Positions 47,661 to 59,353 of a stretch of DNA of 64,000 bases are shown here, in pieces (within the stretch, counting starts at the first letter, position 1; the number at the start of each line of letters is the position of its first letter). The stretch covers positions 25,225,915 through 25,289,914 of the forward strand of contig CAIIXF020000001.1 of assembly GCA_903813345.2 (NCBI GenBank), written 5' to 3'. Origin of the DNA: Owenia fusiformis. Lineage: Eukaryota; Annelida; Polychaeta; Sabellida; Oweniidae. The position numbers and the translations under genes are program-made. The notes under the pieces were generated by a model that saw nothing but the letters and a program-made list of their open reading frames with translations, ran no database searches and was not told where the DNA came from.

Positions 47661-48228
47661 AGAAGACTTTTAAAAAATTTCAGACTTATCTAAAAATCTG
47701 AACTGACTTATGAATTTCCAAAATCAGTTTTGCAAAAAAAAATTGCAAAAATATTTCTAAAAAATTATTATAATTTCTATAAATCATTTTACATTTACAT
47801 ATTTGATTTTTGAAATCCTAAAATAGAGTCTAAAGTTTTAAGGATTTTCTAAAAGTGTTTTTAAATCTTTAAATTGATTTTTAAATCAATTTATTTAATT
47901 TTTTTATATATATTTTGAAATTAAAAAATTAAATTTTCAAATTACAAAAGTTACTTCAATTTTTATTAAAGTTTTTGAATTTTAAATAAGTGTTTTGCGA
48001 GTTTTCAAAAGTTATTTATGATTTTAAAAAACTATTTACATTTTTATTTAAGTTTTTAAATTTTCAATAAGTATTATGTGAGTTTTTATAAGTTAATTAT
48101 GATTTTAAAAAACTATTTTTATTTTTATTAAAGTTTTTAAATTTTCAATAAGTATTTTGTGAGTTTTTAAAAGTTAATTATGATTTTCAAAAATAGAAAT
48201 GAAAAAATGTCCCTTTTAAAGCTTCGTA
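47633..48228 (-). repeat. Right terminal inverted repeat of the integrase/HECT element
   Basis: About 596 bp, the inverted partner of 24852-25413. Read inward on the - strand it begins TACGAAGCTTTAAAAGGGAC and ends with the same two blocks, AAAGTCTTCTGTAAAGGA (47653-47670) and GGCGTGTCA (47633-47641). It contains three direct copies of the sub-repeat seen in the left arm, starting near 48126, 48045 and 47962 (spacing ~82 bp). Extra sub-repeat copies explain why it is longer than the left arm. Confidence 0.88.
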
Positions 48229-48234
48229 GTAAAG
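48229..48234. repeat. Target-site duplication, right copy (GTAAAG)
   Basis: Direct repeat of 24846-24851, immediately after the terminal GCTTCGTA of the large element. Confidence 0.88.
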
Positions 48235-48999
48235 TGGTTATTCGGTCCTCCGAAAAACACATTGAGAATGGAGGGGTCACTGCAAGTCAAATCAATAAAT
48301 TATTAATCACTCCAGTTTCATAAAAACAGCATATTAAAAATATTCTAAATCTTTAGGCCTCTGATTGAAAAAAACACAAGAGATGCAATTTGACTTTTAC
48401 GAAATACTTTTAGACTCTAGCTGTGTTGTTCTCTTGTAGTCTTAACTGCGTAAAACAATTAAAGATGTACTAAACCCTTTATCCTGATTATATCCAGCTT
48501 GCCTTACAGTATGAAGGCCACACTTTATGATGGGGAACCACCACCACTTCCATAGTGCATTTTACCATGTTATCGGGGACTTAAAGTCAGCAGGTGCGGC
48601 AACACTGATTTCATTTTCAGAGCAAAATATTTACGTCACATTATTCTGGATCTGCCATTCTATTACATCTTTAAATACCGTTTTCTATACGTAAATACTT
48701 TTTGAGAATATAAAGACATTTTTAATTACATGTAAGATACCCATATGCCAAGTTTAGATAATGGTACTAATGGTGCCATCTCTTGTTTATGTGTTCTGTT
48801 TTTATCTTGTCAACGTCTATAGAAAGAGATACTGCAAATAAGAGGCGATTAATAACAACTTTTAGACAAATGTGAAGTGAGTGCGGATCAATATATTTAA
48901 ATTGTATATGATAACGAGGGGTGATCAATAAGATTGCACATTATATTTACACCACAACCATGCTATACTTCAATGACACGATCAATGTGCTTCCATGAT
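48235..48999. other. Spacer between the two large elements
   Basis: I see no gene or recognisable repeat in these ~765 bp, apart from a GAGGGGTGATCA fragment at about 48915-48930 that resembles the terminus of the 59354-60417 foldback family. Confidence 0.5.
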
Positions 49000-51900
49000 A
49001 GACAGGTTCCAATTCAAATAATTCAAGTTTTTGAGGCATTTTTTAGAAAAAGCAACAGACCTATTTTTACTAGATCAGTTTTTCATGCTGATAAAGATAT
49101 TAAAAGATGACAGCTCAACGGGGTGGTCACGACACTAAATTTTGGCATTTTTACCCCCCTAGGAAAATATTCTAGGGGGTACTATGAAACTAGTTCATAA
49201 CTCAAAGGATATGTGAGCTATTGTTCTGAGTTGTACACCATACATTGCTAGTACAAATATGAATACTATCCTAAAGTTATGGGTTGATACCCTTATTGGT
49301 CTCAGAAAAATATAAAAAACAGGAAAAAGATACGCAATTTTTGTCTTGCCAATTTTATATTTGTAGCTTCAAGCACAATATGAGAGCTTTAACAGCTCAA
49401 AGTAGTATTTTAAAAACATTTCCAAGCTATGTGTGGTATTGTAATACATCTATTTTAGTTATGAAGTACTATTTTGTAATTTTAATATGACTTTATAGTG
49501 CCCTACCCCTGGAAAATTGAAGAAAGTGAATGTGGTGAATTTTATCATTTTGCAGCATTAAGTTAGAAACATGTATTGATAGACACCAAATCAATAAATT
49601 CATACCATCATCAAATGTTAGGTGACATTCTAATTCATTTATTACTAGAATATAGGACTTAAGATATTTTATATGTAAGTTTTCAATTAAGTACATGTAT
49701 CATAATGAAATCTAGTGTAATCACATACTAGAGAGGTTGGCATACAGTCTGGACATTGACATAAAGTCTAAACATTATAATCATCAATTGATCTCATTTG
49801 AGCAACTAGACTATGGTGGTCATCATGCACAAGTAATGTACAGTAGAACCTGCTAAGTGGAACACCTCTGTAAGTGGAACACCTCCTAAGTGGAACGCCT
49901 TTTCAAAGTCCCGTTTTAAAAACCCATTGACTTAATGTTAATTGAACCTCTGTAAGTGGAACACCTCCAAACTTGAACAGTGAACACCCCATATTGAAAA
50001 ATTAACCTGCTAAGTGGAACAGTCAATTTCCATAGATTTCAATATTGATATATGTAAACAGAATTAATCTCCCTCAATGATATCTGGGTATGAAAACAGG
50101 TATTACTGTGATAATTGGCAAATTAGGATTTAAATGGATTAACCTCCTGTAGAGGTCAACATGTGATGCAACCAACAATTAATTTGATAATCAGCAAATT
50201 AGGATTTCATAAGATTTTCATTCAGAAAATTGGATTAACCTCCTGTAGAACTGGACACGTGATGCTACCACTAATTAATATCCCTTGCTGTTTGTTTCAA
50301 ACTTAATAAGTAAGATTAAAAATGTCATTTAAAAACAATTGAATTATTAGCAGTAGGAACAAGTCTTTAAAACTTAATTGCCTAATCCTTGTACCTGAGA
50401 CTGGCACAATTAGGAGGATTAAGAATGTCAGAAAACATTTTTGGCAGAATGAGGAGGATTAAGAATGTCAGATACCTTTTTGAGTAAAATAAATGGATTA
50501 TTAATGGTATATACCTGCCCTGTAATGAAGGGAGAATCATATTTCCAATGATACATATAAATCCTATATTTGATCTTGTATGTTCCCTGCGAACCCAAAA
50601 CCTCCGTAAGTGGAACACCTTCTAAGTGGAACGCTTTGTGGCAGAATGGAGTGTTCCACTTACACAGGTTCTACTGTATTTACATAATAATGTTATAAAG
50701 GAGCATGTAGGTTATCGCAAACAACTTCAGACAATTCTAACTTGAATTATGAATATTTTCTGACCATGAACATGGGTATATCTTTTAGATCTATTCATTA
50801 TCTTCAAGAAAAGTAGATATAATGATTAATCAGACCTAAGTGATATTAAAGGGAATGGCCCAATCAACATACTTTTTACTAAAAATGGTGACCTAATTTT
50901 CACCAAAGATGCAACCTTTAATTATATTGTTGAATGCATAATTAGAATATGCTTTGAGACATGTTCTATTTCCTAAGAGGAAAAGTGGATTGCTCCTGGG
51001 ACTTTAAAGACACTGAATTTGGATGACCAAAATGAACTGAAACCAATGGATAGCATGAATTATTTCAAAGGGGAAATAACATGGGGAACACTAATCTTAG
51101 GGGAATTCAGTTTTCTTTTCAAGAGCTATTTGATACATTAAAATAAAGAAAAGTAATGCATTAAACATTAATAAAATGATAGCATTTTTGGTGAAAATGA
51201 GGTCAACAACTTTGAAAAAATATATTGATGGGTTGATTGCTAGTGAAATATCTCCGAGTCCGATTGACTTTATTATCCCTGTATACCCTGACTTCATGGT
51301 CAGAAAATAGTCATAATCAAAGATATAACTGTCTGAAATTGTTTGTGATAACTTACCTGAACCTTTCCAGGTCAAATCAGGAGTGACAAAATTATTTCCA
51401 CCAAATTTTTGACATGTCTTCAAATACGATAATATTTTCTTCATAAGATAGAGTGTCACTTGTGAAATTTATTGATTGACCTGAGATCGTACCATATCTT
51501 TATGACATAGAAGCGAAATAGCCATATTTAATTTTAATGATGTTTGTTTAATTGTTGTTTGCCACTTTTCGACAATTGTCAAAATTTGGGGGTTTTGGGG
51601 GAGGGGTACAATTAGGTTAAAAAATTCACCTGATTCAGACTATCCTTAAATGAGCACTGATTCACCCGAGAGCATAACTTTTTCAAAACATGTAAGTGTT
51701 TCATCATCATTGTCCAAATCGTATGCCATATTTGTTGAGATATATGAATGTTCATTATTAAAATCTTGGCTTCATTTGCAGTTGGAAAGGATTCGGCATT
51801 AGGTGTTATAAGTCCCAGAGCACGATAAATAAAAAAATAACAACAAAATGACATAGAACTGATAGATGTTTTCTCCTGTGCGTGTCAGCCTTGGTCTACC

Positions 51901-53060
51901 AAATTGCTATTCAGTAGGAAGAAACTCATTTTTCAGTTTCCATTTTAATTTCCTGACAAATAGGGCGATCATCCCAGGATTTTTTCTATGATCTATGTGT
52001 CGCCATAGCAACTTCTGTTTTAGAGAACAATAGAACAATAGAAAAGATTACTTTACCATAATTTTAATCATCCCACATTGTAGACATATTTAGAATTAAA
52101 AATATGAAGAGAATGACAAAACCCCTTAAAACACATTTCTTAGGAAACAAATAGTGTCATATTCTTGTTACTATGGCAACAGAGTTTTTTCTTTTTGTCA
52201 TTTTTGTCATACAGATTACCTATCATACCAGGACCAAATCCTGAAAATTTGAATTCAGTATCTTCATTAGTATCTTAGATATATAGGTTTATTATAGTGT
52301 CCCCTGCAGATTTTATCGGATTATATAAGGAAAATGCTCTGAAGAGGGTTGCCCAAGGATGCCACTTAACAGTTCTGGTATTTTTGAGGTCCCAACCCTC
52401 TATTCATGGGAATAGTTAACCATTGTAAAGCTACTCATGGTTAACTGACAGAATTGATTGTATCTTCAACTAAGAAGACAATAAAATGTTAAAACCAGAA
52501 GAAAACCACACCAACTTTCTTCTATTTACCAGGGGTAGGGCACTATAAAGTCATATTAAAATTACAAAATAGTACTTCATCACTATAATAGATGTATTAC
52601 AATATCACACATACCTTGGGAATGTTGTTAGAATACTACTTTGAGCTGTTTAAGTTATCATATTTTGCTTGAAGCTACAAATATAAAATAAGCAAGAAAA
52701 AATGACAAAAATTGCATATTTTTTTCTAATTAATTGTATTTTTCCGAAACCAACAAAGATATCAACCTATAACTTTAGGGTAGTATTCATCTCTGTACTA
52801 ACAATGTATGCTGTAGAACTTAGAACAATGGTTTATATATCCTTTGAGTTATGAACTAATATTATAGTACCCCCTAAAATAATTTCACAGGGGGGTTAAA
52901 AACGCTAAAATTCAGTGTTGTGACCACCCCGTTGAGCTGTCATCTTTTAATATCTTTATCAGCATGAAAAACTGATCCAGAAAAAATAGGTCTGTTGCTT
53001 TTTCTAAAAAATGCCTCAAAAACCCTATCCCTTGAGATATTCTGAAATTGGAACCTGTCT
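49000..53060. mobile_element. 4.06-kb element with ~540-bp terminal inverted repeats
   Basis: Both ends begin AGACAGGTTCCAATT and pair for about 540-555 bp (49000-49537 and 52505-53060), including the shared GACAGCTCAACGGGGTGGTC. It is flanked by a 5-bp direct repeat ATGAT at 48995-48999 and 53061-53065. The ~3-kb interior contains a pogo-like MITE (49841-50676) and two short - strand open frames (51459-51097 and 51854-51612) that I do not recognise. No transposase seen, so it is probably non-autonomous. The AG start recalls Polinton-type ends, but class is unassigned. Confidence 0.82.
49841..50676. mobile_element. Pogo/Tigger-like MITE, TA target site
   Basis: TA-flanked; termini CAGTAGAACCTGCTAAGTGG and CAGTAGAACCTGTGTAAGTG inverted, with repeated AAGTGGAACACC motifs inside both ends. 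CAG-starting ends with a TA target fit the pogo/Tigger group (inference). Nested in the 49000-53060 element. Confidence 0.72.
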
Positions 53061-53595
53061 ATGATACATAATTGTTTAGATTACAGGAAGAAAAGAAGAT
53101 AGAGACGAATTGAGATTAAATTTAAAAATGTCATAATTTTGCAATACATTTTACCTGAGACTAACATAAAATTTCACGTTTGTCTCAGATTTTACTCAAA
53201 GAAGGGATGTCGTCTCTATTTTCAATGTATTTTGAGATTTATGCATCTTAAAAACTTCAGATTCAAAATAAGTATTGTGAAATTGTGACAGTTTTCGACT
53301 CTATTTGCTTACATGTTTCAATTTTTTTCAGAAAATAAAATTAGGATTTCAAAATGTCTGCCATCAGGACCTGTGAACATTTCGTCCAGGGTCTATCATC
53401 CTACATCAGTCCGCTCAATAAATACTGAATCAAGTCAAGCAACATTGATAAATCGTGAGTGTACAACAATGTATTTGAATAATTTCGCTAAGAATAGTTA
53501 CTGTTGTATTTGGTGTATTGTTAGGTAAAGATGCAACCTGCGGTGCCAACTTCAAAAGCTTATCGTTGATTACAATCCATGATTTACTCATATAT
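53061..53595. other. No gene recognised
   Basis: Begins with the ATGAT target duplication of the preceding element. The 53313-53528 open frame has no motif I recognise. Confidence 0.5.
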
Positions 53596-53969
53596 TCACG
53601 CGGTCCTAACTTCGACCGTTAATTTTAATTTTTGACCTACCAGGTGCTTGAAAATCAAGGATTGCGAGTCTCATACTGCACCGTTTTTCTTCAAACGTAT
53701 ACCATTAAAAGCCTTTATCGTAAAGAGTCCCTCGTTCTAGCAGCGTTTTGGTCCCCAGCTGTTAGAAGGACTTCCTACAGCTGGAGACCAAAATGCCGCT
53801 GGAAGTAGGGACTCTGTTGAAAAGAATAGTGTACCAAAGGGATTTGTGTTATGCTTTGAATGGAACAAGTTTGAAGAAAAACGGTGCAGTATGAGACTCG
53901 TAATCCTTGATTTTCAAACATCCGGTAGGTCAAAAATTCAAATTAACGGTCGAAGTTAGGACCGCGTGA
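53596..53969. mobile_element. Foldback MITE, 374 bp
   Basis: TCACGCGGTCCTAACTTCGA at the left pairs with TCACGCGGTCCTAACTTCGA inverted at the right; arms of ~100 bp, then an inner hairpin with CAGCTGT / ACAGCTG. Flanked by TAT on both sides (possible 3-bp duplication). Confidence 0.72.
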
Positions 53970-53985
53970 TATTACTACGCATATA

Positions 53986-54290
53986 CAAGGAGGATTGGCT
54001 CCCAGAGTGCACCACCGATATTCTGTCCCATATATGGGTATGTCGTAATACAAAATTCGAATTCAAACAGCCGCCATTTTGTTCACTTCAACATTTAAAT
54101 CGTGAATTTTGGTCTTATTTCCAAACGGAAAATTCCAAAACTCACAAGAAATGATCGAGATATTGGTTCGAATCTTTTGAACTGTTTATTTTGAATTTAT
54201 AGTCGGTTTTAATTTCAGAAAATAACGACATTTCGACGTTTTCATTGTTGGAAAATATCGAGTTTCGATCCTGGGAGCCAATCCTCCTTG
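53986..54290. mobile_element. MULE-like MITE, 305 bp, 9-bp target duplication
   Basis: Perfect 20-bp inverted ends CAAGGAGGATTGGCTCCCAG, flanked by a perfect 9-bp direct repeat ACGCATATA at 53977-53985 and 54291-54299. A 9-bp duplication is characteristic of Mutator-like elements. No transposase inside; the overlapping open frames are not called. Confidence 0.78.
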
Positions 54291-54299
54291 ACGCATATA

Positions 54300-57040
54300 C
54301 AAATAAAATAATCCGTTGATCGGAAGTGACGTCAATATAATGCCTGGGTGTGTTCGTGGCGGACATTTTAAAATATAGGCCGATTTAAAGATTGGAGTGT
54401 ATATCAATGCAATTTCTGACAGCCGCTTCTTTTTTGGCTTTGAGAAAACGTTTAGGCCGGTTTTAGAAATTTGTGCGTGGCCGTGCGGCGTTTTTCGACT
54501 TTTCGACTTGACCACTAGAAAAGAAAGCATAACTTGAATCAAAATTTACACATTTAGACATACAATACACCTGTCATTGTCTTTTTAATTGTTCCAAATA
54601 TTTCCGCTCTCAACATTATGTATGCCTTCCTGAAACTTTTGGGTCTCTTCACGAGTCAATATTCAATTTACTAACAAATAAGATACAATTGAGAATTTAT
54701 TTAAGGATTCAGTACCGGGTCTATTTTCACCTCTGTTTGCGCAGGTTTTACTTCTGGTTTTAAAAACTTTAATTTGTTTTGATATACAATGCGTATTCAA
54801 CCTAACATTATAATGAAGGTCCATTTTTAAATAGTCACGAAGATTTCACGATTTTTTAATTCTAAAAAGAATAATAAGAATTCCAAAAGCTTTTTTGAGT
54901 TAACGAGTCATATTCCGTCCTTAAAGAAAAAAGTGAAAATTTGTTTTATTTGATTTCAAAATCATATACATGGACAGAACTATTGAAACTTTATACTCTT
55001 TAATTGTTATGACAGTTGGTTCAGATCTACTTTTTAAATAGAATATACATGAGTGTGTCTATTTTTGAGCCACTCTGTATATCTGATACAATTACTATGA
55101 CCTTATTTATCGCCCCTCGTATACGGCTCTTTATACTTATAGTTTAGAGTTCATCATAGAACAAGTCGTCATTAGATACAAGTACGAGAGAGCCGTCAAA
55201 CATTTACGCAAGAGCATATACTGGTAAGTAAGACGTTTAAAATGTAACAATATATAGTTTTATGTATTTAAAATTGACAACTTTTACCCAATAGTGAAAA
55301 CAGTGATTATCAAGGAATCTGCAGTAACAAGGGACTACCATATAGGGGCAAATTTACGATAATTGATATTTCCGAAACCTGTTGTTCTAATAAAGCCTGC
55401 GTCATGTGTGTTGATATCAACGACATTTGATGTGTGCTATTTTGATGTCATCACAACTTGTTATCATAATCATGCGATACATATTAAAATATTGCTAATT
55501 ATTTCTCAAAACAGCTAAAATTAAACTTTTAAACAAAAAAAACAAAGTTTTGTTTTGTTTGTGGTAATACAAACCCGGATAACAGCACAATCATACAATG
55601 TTTTGATTTCTGAGCGGGCTGTATTTGATTTTAGCTATTGTTTGCGATCATATTGCACAATATAAGTACATGTAAAGTATTTATCACAAAGTAAGATAAT
55701 TCTATCTTGCTGCTCAAGCAGGCCTCTAATACAATATTCCTTTGATAGTCCTTGTGTGTATATATAATTTAGTTTGATAAATGAGACATCGAATATATAT
55801 CATTGATTGTTGTGCTTATTTTGATAATATTGTTGATTGCATCAAATGTCACTACTACTGTATGTCTTACTTTTCTTATATGTGTATTGAGGGGAGAATC
55901 AGATCTCATCGTCGGTTCCCACGCTCAATCCCTACGTTCTATCTCGTGAGGACAGGTTCGAAGCTTATTGAAGCAAGATGATCAGATCTAGCGAGTATTT
56001 TAAAAACAATTCCCCCCATTCAATATGTTAATCACTACAACAATTTATAACACATCGCGGATAGAATTTGTTTACTTCTTTTTGCCTTTCCAAAATTGAA
56101 TATATATACTGGTATTCATTAATTTCGTTATAGCTCTGCCTCACAAGTTTTGTGAAGTTTTGACAAGTTTTTCCACAAGTTTTGAACAGCTTGATTAACT
56201 TCATTACAGAGCAGCTTTAATAGTCTCAGGTACAATTCATGGCACGCGTAAGTCCAAATTATTCAAATGTCTAAATTGGAAAACATTGACAGAAATTAAG
56301 AAAAACAATGTACATACTAGTACTGTACAGATTCAAAGTCCGGTAATATTTGACCCCTTCTTAAGTTATTTCATGAAAAACTGTTAAATCCTGGTGTAGA
56401 AAGAGAGCTTCGTTCCAGAATAGAATTATTTATGTTCTGAAATAAATCTGAAATCGCCAGCAATAATCAGAGATAGCGAGCAGGCTAAACAAAAAATTGT
56501 TTCAATTTTAGAATATTTTTGGCTCATTTCATTCCTTGTCATGTCTATTTTCTAAAAATCACAAAAGTGCATACTTTATTCAAGGAAAACGAAAGATTTT
56601 TACAATAATGTATTATTTTTCTATAAGAATGGTTACCATTCTTATTATTTGGGAGAATTTAAACATTTTTCACTCATTTTTGCACTTTGAATCATTAATA
56701 ACTTCACCAATTTATAACATATTGTGAATCTTTTGGGAGATATTGTATTTGATATGGTAAGGAATAGATTGGTAGGTCAATTATGCACGTTGCTTGTAAT
56801 TTTGTCACCCCCTGTAGATCTGATTCTGCCTTTAATGTCAATCTCAAAATGGTCTAAACTCTCCGCCGAAATAAAAAACTCGCCAACTTTGCCAATTTAC
56901 AAGAATAGCTATATTGTATTGTGTGTATGTATATATTAATTGCCCTTTATATAAAGAAAATCATATTGTATTACATAATAATAAATATAAATTCCATAAT
57001 AAAATTACATTAACCAAAAATCTTAATTTTAAAAAAGATA
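54300..57040. other. No gene recognised
   Basis: AT-rich; short open frames only. A lone mariner-type terminus (GAGCCACTCTGTATAT) is at about 55068. No splice-linked exons with recognisable domains were found. Confidence 0.45.
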
Positions 57041-57043
57041 TTC

Positions 57044-57325
57044 AGAAATAAAATTCAACAAAATGAGAATACTCCTGACCCTTCTTGCCCTTGTGGAAAC
57101 AGAGATCAAAATAAGTTACACCTTTTCCTCGACTGACCGCTGAGCATAGAAATAAATACATACAAGGCATCCTAAAACTATGTAATTTCAATATCATGTA
57201 TTATTTTGGTAAGACAGTTTTATACTTTTTTGGGGGATAGGAATCCAAGCAATGAACAGAATTCTAAATGTCTTCAATTACGCTCTATCGACATTGATAA
57301 TGTTTTACAATGACCCATTTAAATC
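57044..57325 (+). pseudogene. LINE retrotransposon C-terminal fragment
   Basis: NENTPDPSCPCGNRDQNKLH then LFLD resembles the CPCG...TxxHxLxxC zinc motif near the C-terminus of non-LTR reverse transcriptases; the final cysteine codon is replaced by TGA. Another frame downstream, around 57234-57313, reads GDRNPSNEQNSKC, consistent with a decayed, frameshifted tail. Confidence 0.5.
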
Positions 57326-59353
57326 AACTCACATCGTATCATCTTTCACTAACATTCATATTCATAAACAGAACTATGGGCTAAACCTGGTGGCTGGCAG
57401 TCGGCAGCAGTCACCCACATTTGGTATAAATTATATTACCATGTATACTTTCAAACCAGAGAGGAACCAATAATGCGTAAAGCCTCGTCCCTCCAAAATA
57501 ATGTATGAATTTATGTATAATTTATCATGCAAATAACAATTAACATCGCGGATTGGGTGATATTGTATTTGAGATTGTACCAATTGTTCGCAATTATTGC
57601 ACGAATCGTTTATCATGCACGGACCTGGGGACAATTCGGGAAATACGGGCTGATCTCAGCTTTGAGAGTTAATTTTTGCCTTATTTAAAAAGCTAACTAG
57701 TTGTTTTATATATCATTTTGAGGTATTTTTTATTCGCATTTCAATAAAATTATTTTTCCTTCAAAATGTTGATGGGATCCAATATATTTTTAAAGTTAAA
57801 TATACCCCGACATCGTCAAATACGCTGTAAGACGTAACACTTTACGCTTACAGGGCTCGTTGAAAAAATGATCAAAATACCACTAAAATTTCACAATTTA
57901 TTCAATGGAGCATGCATTTATGACGTCACAATTACTCAACGGCTACAGTTCAAATTGTCATATATGAACGCTTTTAAAAGTTTCAAAATTGTGTAGCCTA
58001 AGGTTTTGAAGGCGAATGGGACGAGCAATAGGGTTACCTTCATTTTACCTTCTAATTTAGGTCTGATTTGAAAGAAAAATTAACTGCATAATATTGTCAT
58101 GGCGTTTACAAAACAATAACCAGTTTGTTTATTTTGCAAATAATATTAAAATAAGAGCTGGTTTTCGAGACTTGAAAATAATGTGACGCATCGATTTTTT
58201 ACCACAAATTCAATACATATCAATTTTTACTAACGCCCCAAGTGGATTTCTTGACCGTTTTTCAAAATTCAAAAACATTTTAGAAATATTGTCCTCGAGA
58301 TCTTGCTACCCTGTGAATTTTGTCATGATTAGATAAGAATAAAGTATTTTATATTTAGGTTGACTAAACTTGAAATAATGTTACGCTTGTGGTTTTTGAC
58401 GTTTTAAGGCTGTTTGCGCCCTATACTGCTCATTGTTTTGTTCTGATCTTTGACGCCATAATGTTACGCTAATGTTTTGATCTTTGACGCCATAATGTTA
58501 CGCTAATTGTCCCCAGTTTCGTGCTACGTGTCTACCTGATTAGATTGGCTGCCTTTAAGTTTGACAATACAACGAGAAAATTGCACTGATAATTCGGACA
58601 AATGATAACCTTTGGATTAATAACTTGCACGAACCTAAAATGTGATTCATCGGCCCTTTACCTATCTTCAAATACAGCAACATGTTTTTCTCGTAGAAAA
58701 ATCGTAGGATTTAATAAAAACTTAATAAAAATCTAGTATTGAAATACTCTTTGACCAAAAGGGAAAACGACTACAAAATAAAATTTTGAAGAGAGCTGGG
58801 TAAGGTAAAAGTTCTAGGAAATGACGAGTGATTGGTCAACGCAGATTTAGATTTAGATATTTATTCCTCTTCACCCAATTTAGTGGCAAGTGCACTATTA
58901 GAACAGGCAATGTTATCTATTAATCCAATGGGCGGGCCACCGTACGAATTTGAACTTATATATTTCTCAAGATTTCAGAAAATCAACCACGCATATGTTC
59001 AAGAACAATATGTCCTCTACCTCTGTTAAAATTTGTAAAGATTTAGTCACAGAAACCAAAAGTTCTGACCTGCTGTTCCCGCCATCTATTCAAATTCCTT
59101 AGAAATTGGCGTATGCATCTGGTCAACCAGTACATGTCACAATGTTCCGATATTCTTAAAACATGTTCATTTCTAATGATTATTTTTTATCATAATACAT
59201 TGTTATATTAGGATTTAGTTACGTGCGAGATGTTGATACCGTAAAAATGATTTAACATAAAATAAGAAGTAGTGTTCCATGTTTATTTAATGTTCAGGAT
59301 TAATCCTACTCTACGACGATGATTATGTTGATTGCATCCTTGTTCTCAACATA
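57326..59353. other. No gene; one short tandem duplication
   Basis: 58447-58507 contains two adjacent copies of a ~34-bp unit with CTTTGACGCCATAATGTTAC. The remainder shows no recognisable gene. Confidence 0.5.

Larger units (their letters stand above)
24852..48228. mobile_element. 23.4-kb DNA transposon carrying DDE integrase and HECT E3 ligase
   Basis: Both ends begin with the same 20 bases, TACGAAGCTTTAAAAGGGAC, in inverted orientation, and the similarity continues inward for about 560-600 bp. The element is flanked by a perfect 6-bp direct repeat GTAAAG at 24846-24851 and 48229-48234, the expected target-site duplication. Inside are two intact, convergent, intron-containing genes: a DDE integrase (25435-27302, +) and a HECT ubiquitin ligase (44250-31131, -). 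A 6-bp duplication, long inverted repeats and an rve-type integrase recall Maverick/Polintons, but I found no DNA polymerase B, capsid, protease or ATPase coding sequence, and the ends do not start AG. The integrase belongs to a family often annotated as uncharacterised integrase-core proteins in fish and invertebrates (family knowledge from recall). I cannot assign a named superfamily. Nested smaller repeats account for much of the length. Confidence 0.92.

Noticed and set aside
24852-48228. Classifying the large element as a Maverick/Polinton
   Set aside because: The 6-bp duplication and long terminal repeats fit, but the ends do not start AG and no polymerase B, capsid, protease or ATPase remnant was seen. 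The integrase lacks the usual zinc or chromodomain parts.
51097-51854. Two - strand open frames inside the 4.06-kb element as a transposase
   Set aside because: No catalytic motifs or zinc fingers are visible and the frames do not join through convincing splice sites.
54142-54542. Overlapping - strand open frames of 74 and 118 codons
   Set aside because: They run across the MULE-like MITE arms and look like by-products of the repeat.
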